DNA from: Rhodoferax sp.
Lineage (GTDB): Bacteria > Pseudomonadota > Gammaproteobacteria > Burkholderiales > Burkholderiaceae_C
DNA length: 8,184 nucleotides
Assembly: GCA_028711355.1 (NCBI GenBank)
Contig: JAQTSL010000157.1
Location: 1-8,184, forward strand
Direction: 5' to 3'
Shown here: piece after piece, positions 1-6,011 of the stretch
How positions within the stretch are numbered: position 1 is the first letter of the stretch
How the letters are laid out: every line of letters begins with the position of its first letter
Program-made: the position numbers and the translations under genes
Notes under the pieces: model-generated
Told to the model about the DNA's origin: nothing
The model's input: the letters and a program-made list of their open reading frames with translations, nothing else
The model's database searches: none

Positions 1-744
1 CAACAGCAGGTGCTGGGCGGACCCCATCGGAAAGCGGGTGGGAACGGTCACCACCCGAATGCTTTGATCGACAACGGCGGCTGCGCGCATGGCGGCTACG
101 GCCTTGGGCTTGTTGGCCTCAATGGCGATGATGATGTCGTGCGCTGCCAGCGCATAAGCCATGATGCGCACGCCATCCACAATCTCATGGGCCGCCTCGC
201 GCATCAAGCGGTCGTCGCAGGTGATGTAGGGCTCACATTCGGCGCCGTTGATCACCAGCGTGTCAATGCTGTGCTTGTAGCGCAAATCGAGCTTGACTGC
301 TGAGGGAAAGGCCGCGCCGCCCAGACCAACAATGCCAGCCGCAGCGACGCGTTCACTGAGTTCCCTGGGGGTGACTGGCAAGGGAAAGTCGGCGGTGATC
401 GGCACGGGCAAATCGGCCCAGCGGTCTTGGCCGTCGGCCTCAATCACCACCGTCGGCTGGGTCAGCCCCGACGGATGCGGCGCCACGCGGTCTTCAACGG
501 CGATCACGGTGCCCGAGGTGGACGCGTGTACGTTGGCAGAGACACCGCGACCGGCGCGGCCGATCAATTGACCTTTGCCCACCCACTGGCCCGGCACCAC
601 CACCGCTTCGGCGGGGCTGCCTACGTGTTGTTGCAGGGGGATGCATACGCGCTTGGGAGCTGGCATCTGCACAATCGGGCTTTCACTGCTGAGCTCTTTG
701 CGGTAGCTGAGCTTGACCCCGCCGCGAACTTGAAACAGCATCAT
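1..744 (-). CDS. rnfC: RnfC, electron-transport complex subunit C (N-terminal 248 codons, truncated by window edge)
   Basis: RnfC is the peripheral subunit of the Rnf complex that carries the NADH/FMN site and the iron-sulfur clusters that receive or deliver electrons. In diazotrophs Rnf supplies low-potential electrons to nitrogenase. The visible part begins MMLFQVRGGVKLSYRKE and contains the glycine-rich GLGGAAFP motif (about residues 140-147) and NGAECEPYITCDDRLM (166-181), both hallmarks of RnfC and related to the NADH/FMN-binding region of complex I NuoF. The C-terminal ferredoxin-like cysteines and any SLBB part lie off the left edge. There are two tandem ATG codons (744-742 and 741-739), and I chose the first. 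A GAGGGG ribosome site sits about 8 nt upstream, overlapping the end of rnfB, 12 nt away. An ATG at 752-750 is out of frame. The family call is very secure. The choice of the name rnfC over rsxC rests on the nif context. Confidence 0.95.
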   Translation of the reverse strand, partial: MMLFQVRGGVKLSYRKELSSESPIVQMPAPKRVCIPLQQHVGSPAEAVVVPGQWVGKGQLIGRAGRGVSANVHASTSGTVIAVEDRVAPHPSGLTQPTVVIEADGQDRWADLPVPITADFPLPVTPRELSERVAAAGIVGLGGAAFPSAVKLDLRYKHSIDTLVINGAECEPYITCDDRLMREAAHEIVDGVRIMAYALAAHDIIIAIEANKPKAVAAMRAAAVVDQSIRVVTVPTRFPMGSAQHLLL

Positions 745-756
745 CGTGGCATCCCC

Positions 757-1326
757 TCAAACAGTCACCGCTTGTTTGGCCGCTGGCTTTGGCCAGTGCC
801 AGGTAGCCAGCGTGGGTAGCACGGGCTTCATGATGATGGCATCGGTCGGGCATTCAGCTTGGCACAGGCCGCAGGCATAACAAGCCTCGGGCAGCACGGT
901 GTGCATTTGTTTGAGGGCTCCCACAATGGCGTCCGAGCCACACTTGCGAATGCATCGGGTGCACCCAATGCAGCGCTCCTCATCAACCCAGGCGACACAC
1001 TGCGGTGCAGCGTCTGACGCATCGGCACTCAAGCGCACCCCCAGCAGGTCGGCCAGGCGCTGCGCCGTGCTGACGCCGCCTGGCGGGCAGCAGTTGGGCG
1101 CAGCGCGCCCTTCCACCATGGCAGCGGCGGCCTGCTTGCAACCGGCAAAGCCGCATTGCGCACAATTGGAGCCGGGCAGCAGCGCAGCAACAGATTCGGT
1201 ACGGTTATCCACCGGCATCGATAAATAGCGCGCGGCCACCCCCAGAATCAGACCCAGCGCAGTCCCCAGCAAGCCAATCGCAACGACCGCCTCAGCAGCT
1301 TGAATGATGGTGCTTGCAGTCATCAT
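757..1326 (-). CDS. rnfB: RnfB, electron-transport complex iron-sulfur subunit B
   Basis: RnfB is a membrane-anchored ferredoxin-like subunit of the Rnf complex that hands electrons on to or from soluble ferredoxin. The 189-residue product has one N-terminal membrane helix (about residues 8-33). Next comes the RnfB 4Fe-4S domain with C55, C58, C63 and C80, the last in the CPPGG motif. Two ferredoxin-type clusters follow, C119-x2-C122-x2-C125-x3-C129 and C149-x2-C152-x2-C155-x3-C159-P. All expected cluster ligands are present, and the length is usual for proteobacterial RnfB. The start ATG at 1326-1324 overlaps the TGA of rnfA (ATGA), with a G-rich stretch (GGGGG) just upstream as ribosome site. 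A second ATG follows immediately. The overlap implies translational coupling with rnfA. Confidence 0.96.
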   Translation of the reverse strand: MMTASTIIQAAEAVVAIGLLGTALGLILGVAARYLSMPVDNRTESVAALLPGSNCAQCGFAGCKQAAAAMVEGRAAPNCCPPGGVSTAQRLADLLGVRLSADASDAAPQCVAWVDEERCIGCTRCIRKCGSDAIVGALKQMHTVLPEACYACGLCQAECPTDAIIMKPVLPTLATWHWPKPAAKQAVTV

Positions 1327-1904
1327 TGCACCCCCAGTCCGGCAAACCCTAAAAACGCCAGCGACAAAATGCCAGCGGTGATGAAACCAATCGGTGCGCC
1401 CTCGAAGGCCTTGGGCACCTCAGCCAGCGCCATGCGCTCGCGCAAGCCAGCAAAAATGACCAGCACCAAGCCAAAACCAAGCGCCGTACCAAAGCCACGC
1501 AACAAACTGGCGACAAACCCGTAGCCTCCCTGGATGGTCAGCAAGGCCACACCCAGCACCGCGCAGTTGGTGGTGATCAGTGGCAAATAGACCCCAAGTG
1601 CCTGGTACAGGGGCGGCGAGATGCGGCGAATCACCATCTCGGTGAACTGGACGACCGCGGCAATGACCAAGATGAACGTCAGGGTGCGCAGAAATGACAA
1701 ATCAAGCGGCGCCAGCAACAGCGCCTCGGCCACCCAGACAAAGCCGGTGGACAGGGTCAGCACAAAGGTGGTGGCCAGCCCCATGCCGATGGCGGTATCC
1801 AGGCGCGACGAAGTGCCCATGAAAGGACACAGACCCAAAAACTTGGCCAGCACCACGTTGTTGACGATGGCGGTGCTGAGCAACACCAGTAAAAAGTCTT
1901 GCAT
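1323..1904 (-). CDS. rnfA: RnfA, electron-transport complex integral membrane subunit A
   Basis: RnfA is a multi-helix inner-membrane subunit that pairs with RnfE, and a buried iron-sulfur centre between them is ligated by conserved cysteines. The product from MQDFLLVLLS is 193 residues, matching the usual RnfA length. It carries the signatures NNVVLAKFLGLCPFMG (C26) and LITTNCAVLG (C114), the cysteines expected as cluster ligands, and about six hydrophobic segments. The open frame continues upstream to an ATG at 1973, but the internal ATG at 1904 is the start because it has AAGGAG 6 nt upstream and matches the family N-terminus. It overlaps the TAA of the RseC-like gene by one base (TAATG), and its TGA overlaps the start of rnfB. 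Confidence 0.96.
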   Translation of the reverse strand: MQDFLLVLLSTAIVNNVVLAKFLGLCPFMGTSSRLDTAIGMGLATTFVLTLSTGFVWVAEALLLAPLDLSFLRTLTFILVIAAVVQFTEMVIRRISPPLYQALGVYLPLITTNCAVLGVALLTIQGGYGFVASLLRGFGTALGFGLVLVIFAGLRERMALAEVPKAFEGAPIGFITAGILSLAFLGFAGLGVQ

Positions 1905-2437
1905 TACCGGCTCCTTTGCTGAACCAAAGGAAACAGCACTACGCGCGGTGCAGCCAAGGGTTGGGGCGCACACGCGCTACCGGTGTGGCTTGTCGCCCGA
2001 CCCAATACCACCGGCTGTAACGCATTGCGCCAGCGCCGTGCCAGCAGCCGCGCCAACGCCACACCGGTCAGCAAACCGGCCAGCGCCGCAGCAATGGCAA
2101 CCCCGTCCCCAGCACTTTGCGACGCACTGGCAGCCAGCAGCATGGCAAGCATTGGCAGCGTGTAAGCGACAAGCGTCGCGCGGGTGAGCGCGGTGCGATC
2201 CACGCCCACGTGGACGGTGTCACCTAGCGCCAAAAGTGTCTGAGTCTGGCCCTGCCCCAGCGCGCGTGGGGCACGCCAACTAGCGGCCGCTTTGGTGGTG
2301 TGGCTTGCGCCGCAAGCGCTGCGCGTGGCACAACTGCCACAGGCCGCAGGCTGCTCGGCTACCAACCAGACCTGGGCACCATCGACTGCGACGACCCGGG
2401 CCAATCCCTCGATCAGGTTGTCATCAGGAGTATTCAT
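1904..2437 (-). CDS. RseC/MucC-family membrane protein, Rnf/Rsx-associated
   Basis: This is a small inner-membrane protein of the RseC (SoxR-reducing/MucC) family, whose genes often sit with rnf/rsx clusters and whose E. coli member acts with Rsx in keeping SoxR reduced. The 177-residue product starts MNTPDDNLIEG. It has an N-terminal soluble domain with a cysteine cluster C33-GS-C36-x5-C42-G, like the CSSC...CG pattern of E. coli RseC, then two membrane helices (about 84-104 and 112-133) and a basic tail with RRWR. The start at 2437 overlaps the apbE TGA (ATGA). An ATG at 2473 would extend far into apbE and is less likely. The stop overlaps the rnfA start (TAATG). A role in Rnf assembly or redox tuning for nitrogen fixation is inferred from position and is not shown by the sequence. 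Confidence 0.82.
   Translation of the reverse strand: MNTPDDNLIEGLARVVAVDGAQVWLVAEQPAACGSCATRSACGASHTTKAAASWRAPRALGQGQTQTLLALGDTVHVGVDRTALTRATLVAYTLPMLAMLLAASASQSAGDGVAIAAALAGLLTGVALARLLARRWRNALQPVVLGRATSHTGSACAPQPLAAPRVVLFPLVQQRSR
1911..1916 (-). promoter_or_regulatory. Shine-Dalgarno of rnfA
   Basis: AAGGAG read on the minus strand lies 6 nt before the ATG at 1904, inside the 3' end of the RseC-like gene. It decides the rnfA start over the longer in-frame ATG at 1973. It is the strongest ribosome site inside the operon. Confidence 0.8.
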
Positions 2438-3498
2438 ACCAGCTCGCTCACCACACCTGCGCTGTTGATACACAGGGCGCGGCAGCCTGGCTGGGTCTGC
2501 AACAAGGCCAGGCGCGTTGACGGGTTGTTGCCAGGGATCAGTGCCAGCGCGGTTGACAGCGCATCGGCCTGGGTGGCGCTGGGGGCTACCACGGTGACGC
2601 TTTCAAAAGCGGGCGCGCTGCGGCCGGTGCGCGCGTTGATCAGGTGGGTATAGAGGCCGTTGGCGTCGAGCATCGTTCCATAACCCCCCGAGGTCGCCAC
2701 CGCCCGATCAACGACCGACAGCGTGTGCAGCGCACGGCTGGGTTCGCGCGGATCAGCCAAGCCGATTTGCCAGGACGCGCCATCAGGCTTGGCCGCAAGC
2801 GCACGGGGTTCACCCATGTCCACCAACAGGTGGCCAAAACCATGGGAGCGCAGCAGCGCAGCGCAACGGTCGGTGATAAAGCCCTGCGCAATTCCGTTGA
2901 GCGTGAGCCCCATGCCGGGGTGCTCCAGCGTGACGCTTGAGCCTGCCAGTCGCACACCGCGCCAATTAACCAAAACGCGTGCCTGTGCTACCCGGTCAGC
3001 CGCGGGTGGCTGGGTGTTGCCGCCAACCACAAAGTGGTCAAAGTACAAGTTCCACAGCGGCTGGATGCTGGGATCGAACACACCGTTGGAGAGTGCTGCC
3101 ATGGCAAGCGACGTGCGCAGCAGTTCGACGAATTCGGGCGGCGCGTTATCAACGCGACCATTGCGATTGAGCCGGGATAAAACCGAGTCAGCGCGAAACA
3201 GGCTGAACATGGCTTCCAAGCGCGCCACCTCGGCCAAAGTCGCCGTCAAAGCGGCCTGGGCCCCTGCTGCATCGCCGTCATGGTGCAGGATCAAGCTTGC
3301 GGGTGCGCCCATGGCCGTGCCCTGCCATTGCAGGGGAGCAGCCTGCGCACCTTGCTGAACGCGCCAGGCGGCCAGCGGCAAAACAGCAGCCAGCATGAGC
3401 AGCCGACGACGACCCAGCGTGCCAGACTTAGGGGACACGGCAAGTTTTGCGGCGGTTGGCGCTGGAACGGCAGAGTGGCTCATCACGGGTGCATCCAT
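2434..3498 (-). CDS. apbE: ApbE-family FAD:protein FMN transferase with N-terminal export signal
   Basis: ApbE proteins work outside the inner membrane and use FAD to attach FMN covalently to threonine in targets such as RnfG and RnfD. That explains this gene's place in an rnf operon. The 354-residue product has a twin-arginine-like signal GRRRLLMLAAVLPLAAW (about residues 29-45) with a likely cleavage after AQA near 53, and no lipoprotein cysteine. Family landmarks in order are GTAMGAPASL (60-69), FSLFRADSVLSRLNR (98-112), NGIAQGFITD (201-210), VDMGEP (226-231), AVATSGGY (266-273), HLINARTGRSA (285-295) and ADALSTAL (311-318). The segment usually written GG(D/N) after VxxG reads MGEP here, a mild deviation. 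The ATG directly follows the nifW TGA. A second ATG at 3483 is a possible alternative start, and neither has a strong ribosome site. Confidence 0.9.
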   Translation of the reverse strand: MDAPVMSHSAVPAPTAAKLAVSPKSGTLGRRRLLMLAAVLPLAAWRVQQGAQAAPLQWQGTAMGAPASLILHHDGDAAGAQAALTATLAEVARLEAMFSLFRADSVLSRLNRNGRVDNAPPEFVELLRTSLAMAALSNGVFDPSIQPLWNLYFDHFVVGGNTQPPAADRVAQARVLVNWRGVRLAGSSVTLEHPGMGLTLNGIAQGFITDRCAALLRSHGFGHLLVDMGEPRALAAKPDGASWQIGLADPREPSRALHTLSVVDRAVATSGGYGTMLDANGLYTHLINARTGRSAPAFESVTVVAPSATQADALSTALALIPGNNPSTRLALLQTQPGCRALCINSAGVVSELV

Positions 3499-3837
3499 TC
3501 AAGCCGTGGCGTGTCGCGGTAGCGTCGCCTTCAAACTGTCCAGCGAGACATGCTGGCGGCCCTCGGTGTCCTGAAATACCTTGAACACTTTTTCTTGCGC
3601 CGGGGTTGATGAAACGAAGTCGGCGTAAGCCTTGACCAACTGCTCGCGGTATTGGGTGAAAAGTTGGATTTCATCGGTCATGGCCAGCAGGTTCTCTTGC
3701 CGGATGTACTGAAATAAGCGCTTCAAAATGTGCAGGCGGCTGACATTGACCACCTGTTGATCAAACGGCACGCCAAAGTACTGCAGAAAGTCTTCAGCGG
3801 AGGACAGGGCTTTGAGTTGTTTCAGAAAGGCTTCCAC
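3499..3837 (-). CDS. nifW: NifW, nitrogenase-stabilizing/protective protein
   Basis: NifW is a small cytoplasmic protein that associates with the MoFe protein and helps protect or mature nitrogenase under oxygen stress. The 112-residue product is full length for the family. It carries the typical N-terminus LSSAEDFLQYFGVPFDQ (about residues 11-27) followed by VVNVSRLHILKRLFQYI (29-45), which I recognise as the NifW signature. The start codon is GTG (3837-3835), 5 nt after the nifV TAA, and no clear Shine-Dalgarno precedes it, so expression probably depends on coupling to nifV translation. The stop TGA is immediately followed by the apbE ATG. Confidence 0.93.
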   Translation of the reverse strand: MEAFLKQLKALSSAEDFLQYFGVPFDQQVVNVSRLHILKRLFQYIRQENLLAMTDEIQLFTQYREQLVKAYADFVSSTPAQEKVFKVFQDTEGRQHVSLDSLKATLPRHATA

Positions 3838-3842
3838 GGGGC

Positions 3843-5096
3843 TTATTCCTGGGTTGAGGTTTGAAGGTGGGTGCGGTGCAATCCGGGCGGGGCGCAGTGA
3901 CCAACAAGGTCAAACCCAAGCGTGGCTTGACAATCCGGGGCCACCATGGCGCTGCTGATGCCGGATGCCGATCCATCAAGCGATTCCAGCAAAAAGCGGC
4001 GCAGCTCATCGCTGGTGGCTTGCTGTTTGACACGCATGGCGTGGTCGCGGATGCGCGCCAACAGGCGGGCGGTCAAGGCGTCGTCGTCGAGCACCACGCC
4101 CAATTGCCCGTAGGCCTGGCGCACCGCCTGCGAGCCCGAGTGTTTGCCCAGCACCGTGCTGCGGTGGCGGCCCAGTTCCGAGGGATCAAAACTCTCGTAG
4201 GTCGAGGCATTTTTCAGCAGACCGTCAATATGAATGCCGGATTCATGGGTAAACACGGCCTCGCCCACAATACTTTTGTTGAAAGCAACCCGGCGCCCCG
4301 AGGCGCGCTCCACCAGGCGCGAAATGGGCACCAGCGCCTGGGTGTCGACACCGGTCTGGGCATGGTGCAGGTGGCGCACGCCCATCACCACTTCTTCCAG
4401 GGCGGCATTGCCAGCGCGCTCACCCAGCCCGTTGACGGTGGTGTTGGCATGGGTGGCACCGCCGCGCAAGGCGGCCAGCGTGTTGGCGGTGGCCAGGCCG
4501 AGGTCGTTGTGGGCGTGGATTTCAATCTCAAGGTCCACCGCCTCACGCAAGCGGGCAATGGCATCAAAAGTGGAAAACGGGTCCAGCACCCCCAGGGTGT
4601 CGGCAAAACGGATGCGGCTGGCACCGCAGGCCTGGGCCCGGCGGGCCACCAGCGCCAGAAAACCGGTGTCGGCGCGTGACGCATCTTCCGCACCCAGTGA
4701 AATCTTGCGGCCACTGGCCACCGCTTTTTCGATCACGCGGGTGACCTGCGCCAGCACCCATTCGCGCGACTGGCGCAGCTTGTGCTGCAGGTGAATGTCT
4801 GACACGGGGATCGACAGGTGAACAATGTCCGCCTGGCAGCGCAGGGCACTGGCCAGATCGGCATCGGTCAGGCGGCCCCAGACCATCAACGCGGCGGGCA
4901 GCTCCAGCGCGGCAATGGTGTTGATGCAGTCAATTTCTTCCTCGCCCATGGCGGGGATGCCGATTTCCATCTCTGGCACACCGGCGCCAGACAGGGCGCA
5001 GGCAATGGCGCATTTCTCGTCTACCGTAAAAGCCACCCCAGCGGTTTGTTCGCCGTCACGCAAGGTGGTGTCGTTGATGATGAGATCGTTTGGCAT
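3843..5096 (-). CDS. nifV: NifV, homocitrate synthase
   Basis: NifV condenses acetyl-CoA with 2-oxoglutarate to form R-homocitrate, the organic ligand of FeMo-cofactor. The product, taken from MPNDLIINDTTLRDGEQ, is 417 residues. It shows the DRE-TIM signature NDTTLRDGEQ (residues 8-17), metal-binding HAHND (194-198), the active-site loop NGLGERAGN (222-230) and HESGIHIDG (284-292), which separates the homocitrate synthase type from unrelated aldolases. It has 417 codons, somewhat longer than many NifV proteins. The extra length is at the C-terminus (about residues 380-417) with no recognisable motif. The frame stays open to an ATG at 5225, but the start at 5096 is preferred because AAAGGA lies 9 nt upstream and a sigma-54 promoter sits at 5140-5125, inside the would-be extension. 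It is the first gene of the nifV-nifW-apbE-rseC-rnfABC operon. Confidence 0.96.
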   Translation of the reverse strand: MPNDLIINDTTLRDGEQTAGVAFTVDEKCAIACALSGAGVPEMEIGIPAMGEEEIDCINTIAALELPAALMVWGRLTDADLASALRCQADIVHLSIPVSDIHLQHKLRQSREWVLAQVTRVIEKAVASGRKISLGAEDASRADTGFLALVARRAQACGASRIRFADTLGVLDPFSTFDAIARLREAVDLEIEIHAHNDLGLATANTLAALRGGATHANTTVNGLGERAGNAALEEVVMGVRHLHHAQTGVDTQALVPISRLVERASGRRVAFNKSIVGEAVFTHESGIHIDGLLKNASTYESFDPSELGRHRSTVLGKHSGSQAVRQAYGQLGVVLDDDALTARLLARIRDHAMRVKQQATSDELRRFLLESLDGSASGISSAMVAPDCQATLGFDLVGHCAPPGLHRTHLQTSTQE

Positions 5097-5105
5097 GGTG
5101 TGCTG

Positions 5106-5111
5106 TCCTTT
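5106..5111 (-). promoter_or_regulatory. Shine-Dalgarno of nifV
   Basis: AAAGGA read on the minus strand ends 9 nt before the ATG at 5096. It lies within the short leader predicted from the sigma-54 promoter and fixes the nifV start. Confidence 0.75.
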
Positions 5112-5124
5112 GCACCTTTTCCAT

Positions 5125-5140
5125 TGCAAAGTGCGTGCCA
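5125..5140 (-). promoter_or_regulatory. Sigma-54 (RpoN) -24/-12 promoter of the nifV operon
   Basis: On the minus strand the sequence reads TGGCACGCACTTTGCA, a full match to the consensus TGGCACG-N4-TTGCW. The invariant GG (5139-5138) and GC (5127-5126) have the required spacing. The -12 element predicts transcription starting near 5114, giving a leader of about 18 nt that contains only the nifV ribosome site. Such promoters need an enhancer-binding activator, here presumably NifA, for which a site lies upstream. Confidence 0.93.
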
Positions 5141-5244
5141 CCTGTTTTTGCCTGGTTTGCAAGACCCATTCCCCGGCCTTGCGGCAGATTTGTCGGGTCT
5201 TTTGCCCCGCCAGCGGCCTGAGCACCGGGCACCCTTGTCGGGAT

Positions 5245-5260
5245 TGTGTTGTTTCGTACA
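5245..5260. promoter_or_regulatory. NifA upstream activator sequence (TGT-N10-ACA)
   Basis: The plus strand reads TGTGTTGTTTCGTACA, matching the NifA-binding consensus TGT-N10-ACA exactly. Its centre is about 138 bp upstream of the predicted nifV transcription start, inside the usual range for NifA enhancers. No second copy was found between 5140 and 5330, and no convincing IHF site was seen between it and the promoter. Confidence 0.85.
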
Positions 5261-5300
5261 GAGCGTCGCGGCTGACCTGTGTCTTGATCTGCGCGTTACG

Positions 5301-5713
5301 CTTTCGTGTCCCACGCCAACGGTGACATCAATGAATGGTGTTACTTTGCACGCTCAGTCCACGCTGGCAGAGGCATGTGATGCCGACGCAGTGCCCAATG
5401 CTCCGGCACGCTGATGCTGGCCAAACTTGGGTTTTTGAAATCGATTCCCGCCTGCACCGATCTGCTGACGAAGCCGTGGGTACAGGAAGCAGGGGTTGAT
5501 GTCCTGAACTAGCCTTTCTACGCTGATGGCAATGTCGCGACGGCTGGCGGTTGCCTGTCTTCCCAGTATTTGGCCGCTTGGGTCATTGCACGCTTTGAGG
5601 GGCTTGACGCAGCCAAGTCTGCGATGCACTACGTTGCCCCGGTAGGCGAAAAGGAACTGTATGTTGACCGTGCGATTGCGAATATCGCGTCCTACCTGCC
5701 CGTGAATTCTTGA
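5301..5713 (+). pseudogene. Remnant of a DJ-1/PfpI-family (ThiJ-like) protein gene
   Basis: Two pieces of one protein lie in different frames. The first, in the frame of the ATG at 5331, reads NGVTLHAQSTLAEACDADAV and then stops at 5412-5414. The second, in the frame of 5414, begins AQCSGTLMLAKLGFLKS, passes an in-frame TAG at 5510-5512 (VDVLN*PFYADGNVATAGG) and ends ...NIASYLPVNS at TGA 5711-5713. AQCSGT looks like the nucleophile-elbow cysteine segment of DJ-1/PfpI proteins, and GNVATAGGCLSSQYLAAWV and HYVAPVGEKE match the C-terminal part of that family as I remember it. The N-terminal segment and several tens of residues between the two pieces are missing, so an internal deletion with frame change plus a nonsense codon (probably CAG to TAG) inactivated it. 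The left boundary is approximate. It runs away from nifV and shares its upstream DNA. Confidence 0.72.
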
Positions 5714-5791
5714 TATTTCGTGCTGGTTGAGGGGCCGCTTGGGGCCATAACCAGTCCCTCATCGCGAGTCAGAAATTTCCGTCGAGTTCTC

Positions 5792-5862
5792 CGAAGCGGT
5801 CATTCCCGATGCTGGTCCAGTTCGGGAGTTTTGCGGTCTCCGACACTCGGAAGCTGTCATTC
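5792..5862. repeat. Pair of direct repeats, AAGCNGTCATTC type
   Basis: CGAAGCGGTCATTC (5792-5805) recurs as GGAAGCTGTCATTC (5849-5862), 57 bp apart, differing at two positions. Inverted copies of the GTCATTC core follow at 5934 and 5968. They may be fragments of a dispersed intergenic repeat or binding half-sites. Confidence 0.5.
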
Positions 5863-5911
5863 AACCGAATACGCCGGCTTTCTTGGCTGAAGGGCTCTTG
5901 AGCAGCGGAAA

Positions 5912-5932
5912 CAGTCACAGATTTTTTGACTG
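5912..5932 (-). terminator. Weak stem-loop downstream of the OLD gene, possible terminator
   Basis: CAGTCA (5912-5917) and TGACTG (5927-5932) form a 6 bp stem with a 9 nt loop. Read on the minus strand it lies about 80 nt past the OLD-gene stop and is followed by only a short TTT run, so a terminator role is weakly supported. Confidence 0.25.
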
Positions 5933-6011
5933 CGAATGACTCTTGACGACCACGAGCGGACAGTCATGAATGACCGGTATAGAGAGTCTCCCTTATCGAT
6001 AAACCTATGAG

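Larger units (their letters stand above)
5714..6011. other. Gene-free spacer with degenerate short repeats and small palindromes
   Basis: I see no coding region here. The stretch holds an approximate direct repeat (12 of 14 bases), CGAAGCGGTCATTC at 5792-5805 and GGAAGCTGTCATTC at 5849-5862. It also holds inverted GAATGAC copies at 5934-5940 and 5968-5974 and AGCGGACA at 5955-5962. Near its left end CTGGTT (5723-5728) pairs with AACCAG (5749-5754), and TGAGGG (5728-5733) with CCCTCA (5756-5761). These resemble degenerate dispersed intergenic sequence. Their function is unknown. Confidence 0.6.

Noticed and set aside
1905..1973. RnfA start at the upstream ATG at 1973
   Set aside because: The extra residues overlap the RseC-like gene and resemble nothing in RnfA. 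The ATG at 1904 has AAGGAG and gives the standard 193 residues.
3861..4679. 272-codon plus-strand frame antisense to nifV
   Set aside because: It is a typical shadow of a high-GC gene. Its product is low-complexity Gly/His/Gln-rich with no family resemblance, while the minus strand encodes NifV unambiguously.
5161..5201. Inverted repeat AAGACCC / GGGTCTT between the NifA site and the promoter
   Set aside because: The arms are only 7 bp with a 27-nt spacer. It may be chance and does not match an IHF or known regulator site.
5097..5225. N-terminal extension of NifV to the ATG at 5225 (460 residues)
   Set aside because: The extension lacks homology, would run across the sigma-54 promoter, and the ATG at 5096 has a good ribosome site and the canonical NifV N-terminus.
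4818..5414. 198-codon plus-strand frame running into the nifV upstream region
   Set aside because: Most of it is antisense to nifV and crosses the nif control region. Only its last part (from about 5301) looks like protein, as the DJ-1/PfpI remnant.
5354..5629. 91-codon minus-strand frame
   Set aside because: It is antisense to the DJ-1/PfpI remnant and has no recognisable features.
5723..5761. Interlocking inverted repeats (CTGGTT/AACCAG and TGAGGG/CCCTCA) as a terminator or structured RNA
   Set aside because: The short stems are mutually exclusive, have no U-tract and lie downstream of a dead gene. This is insufficient support for an RNA element.
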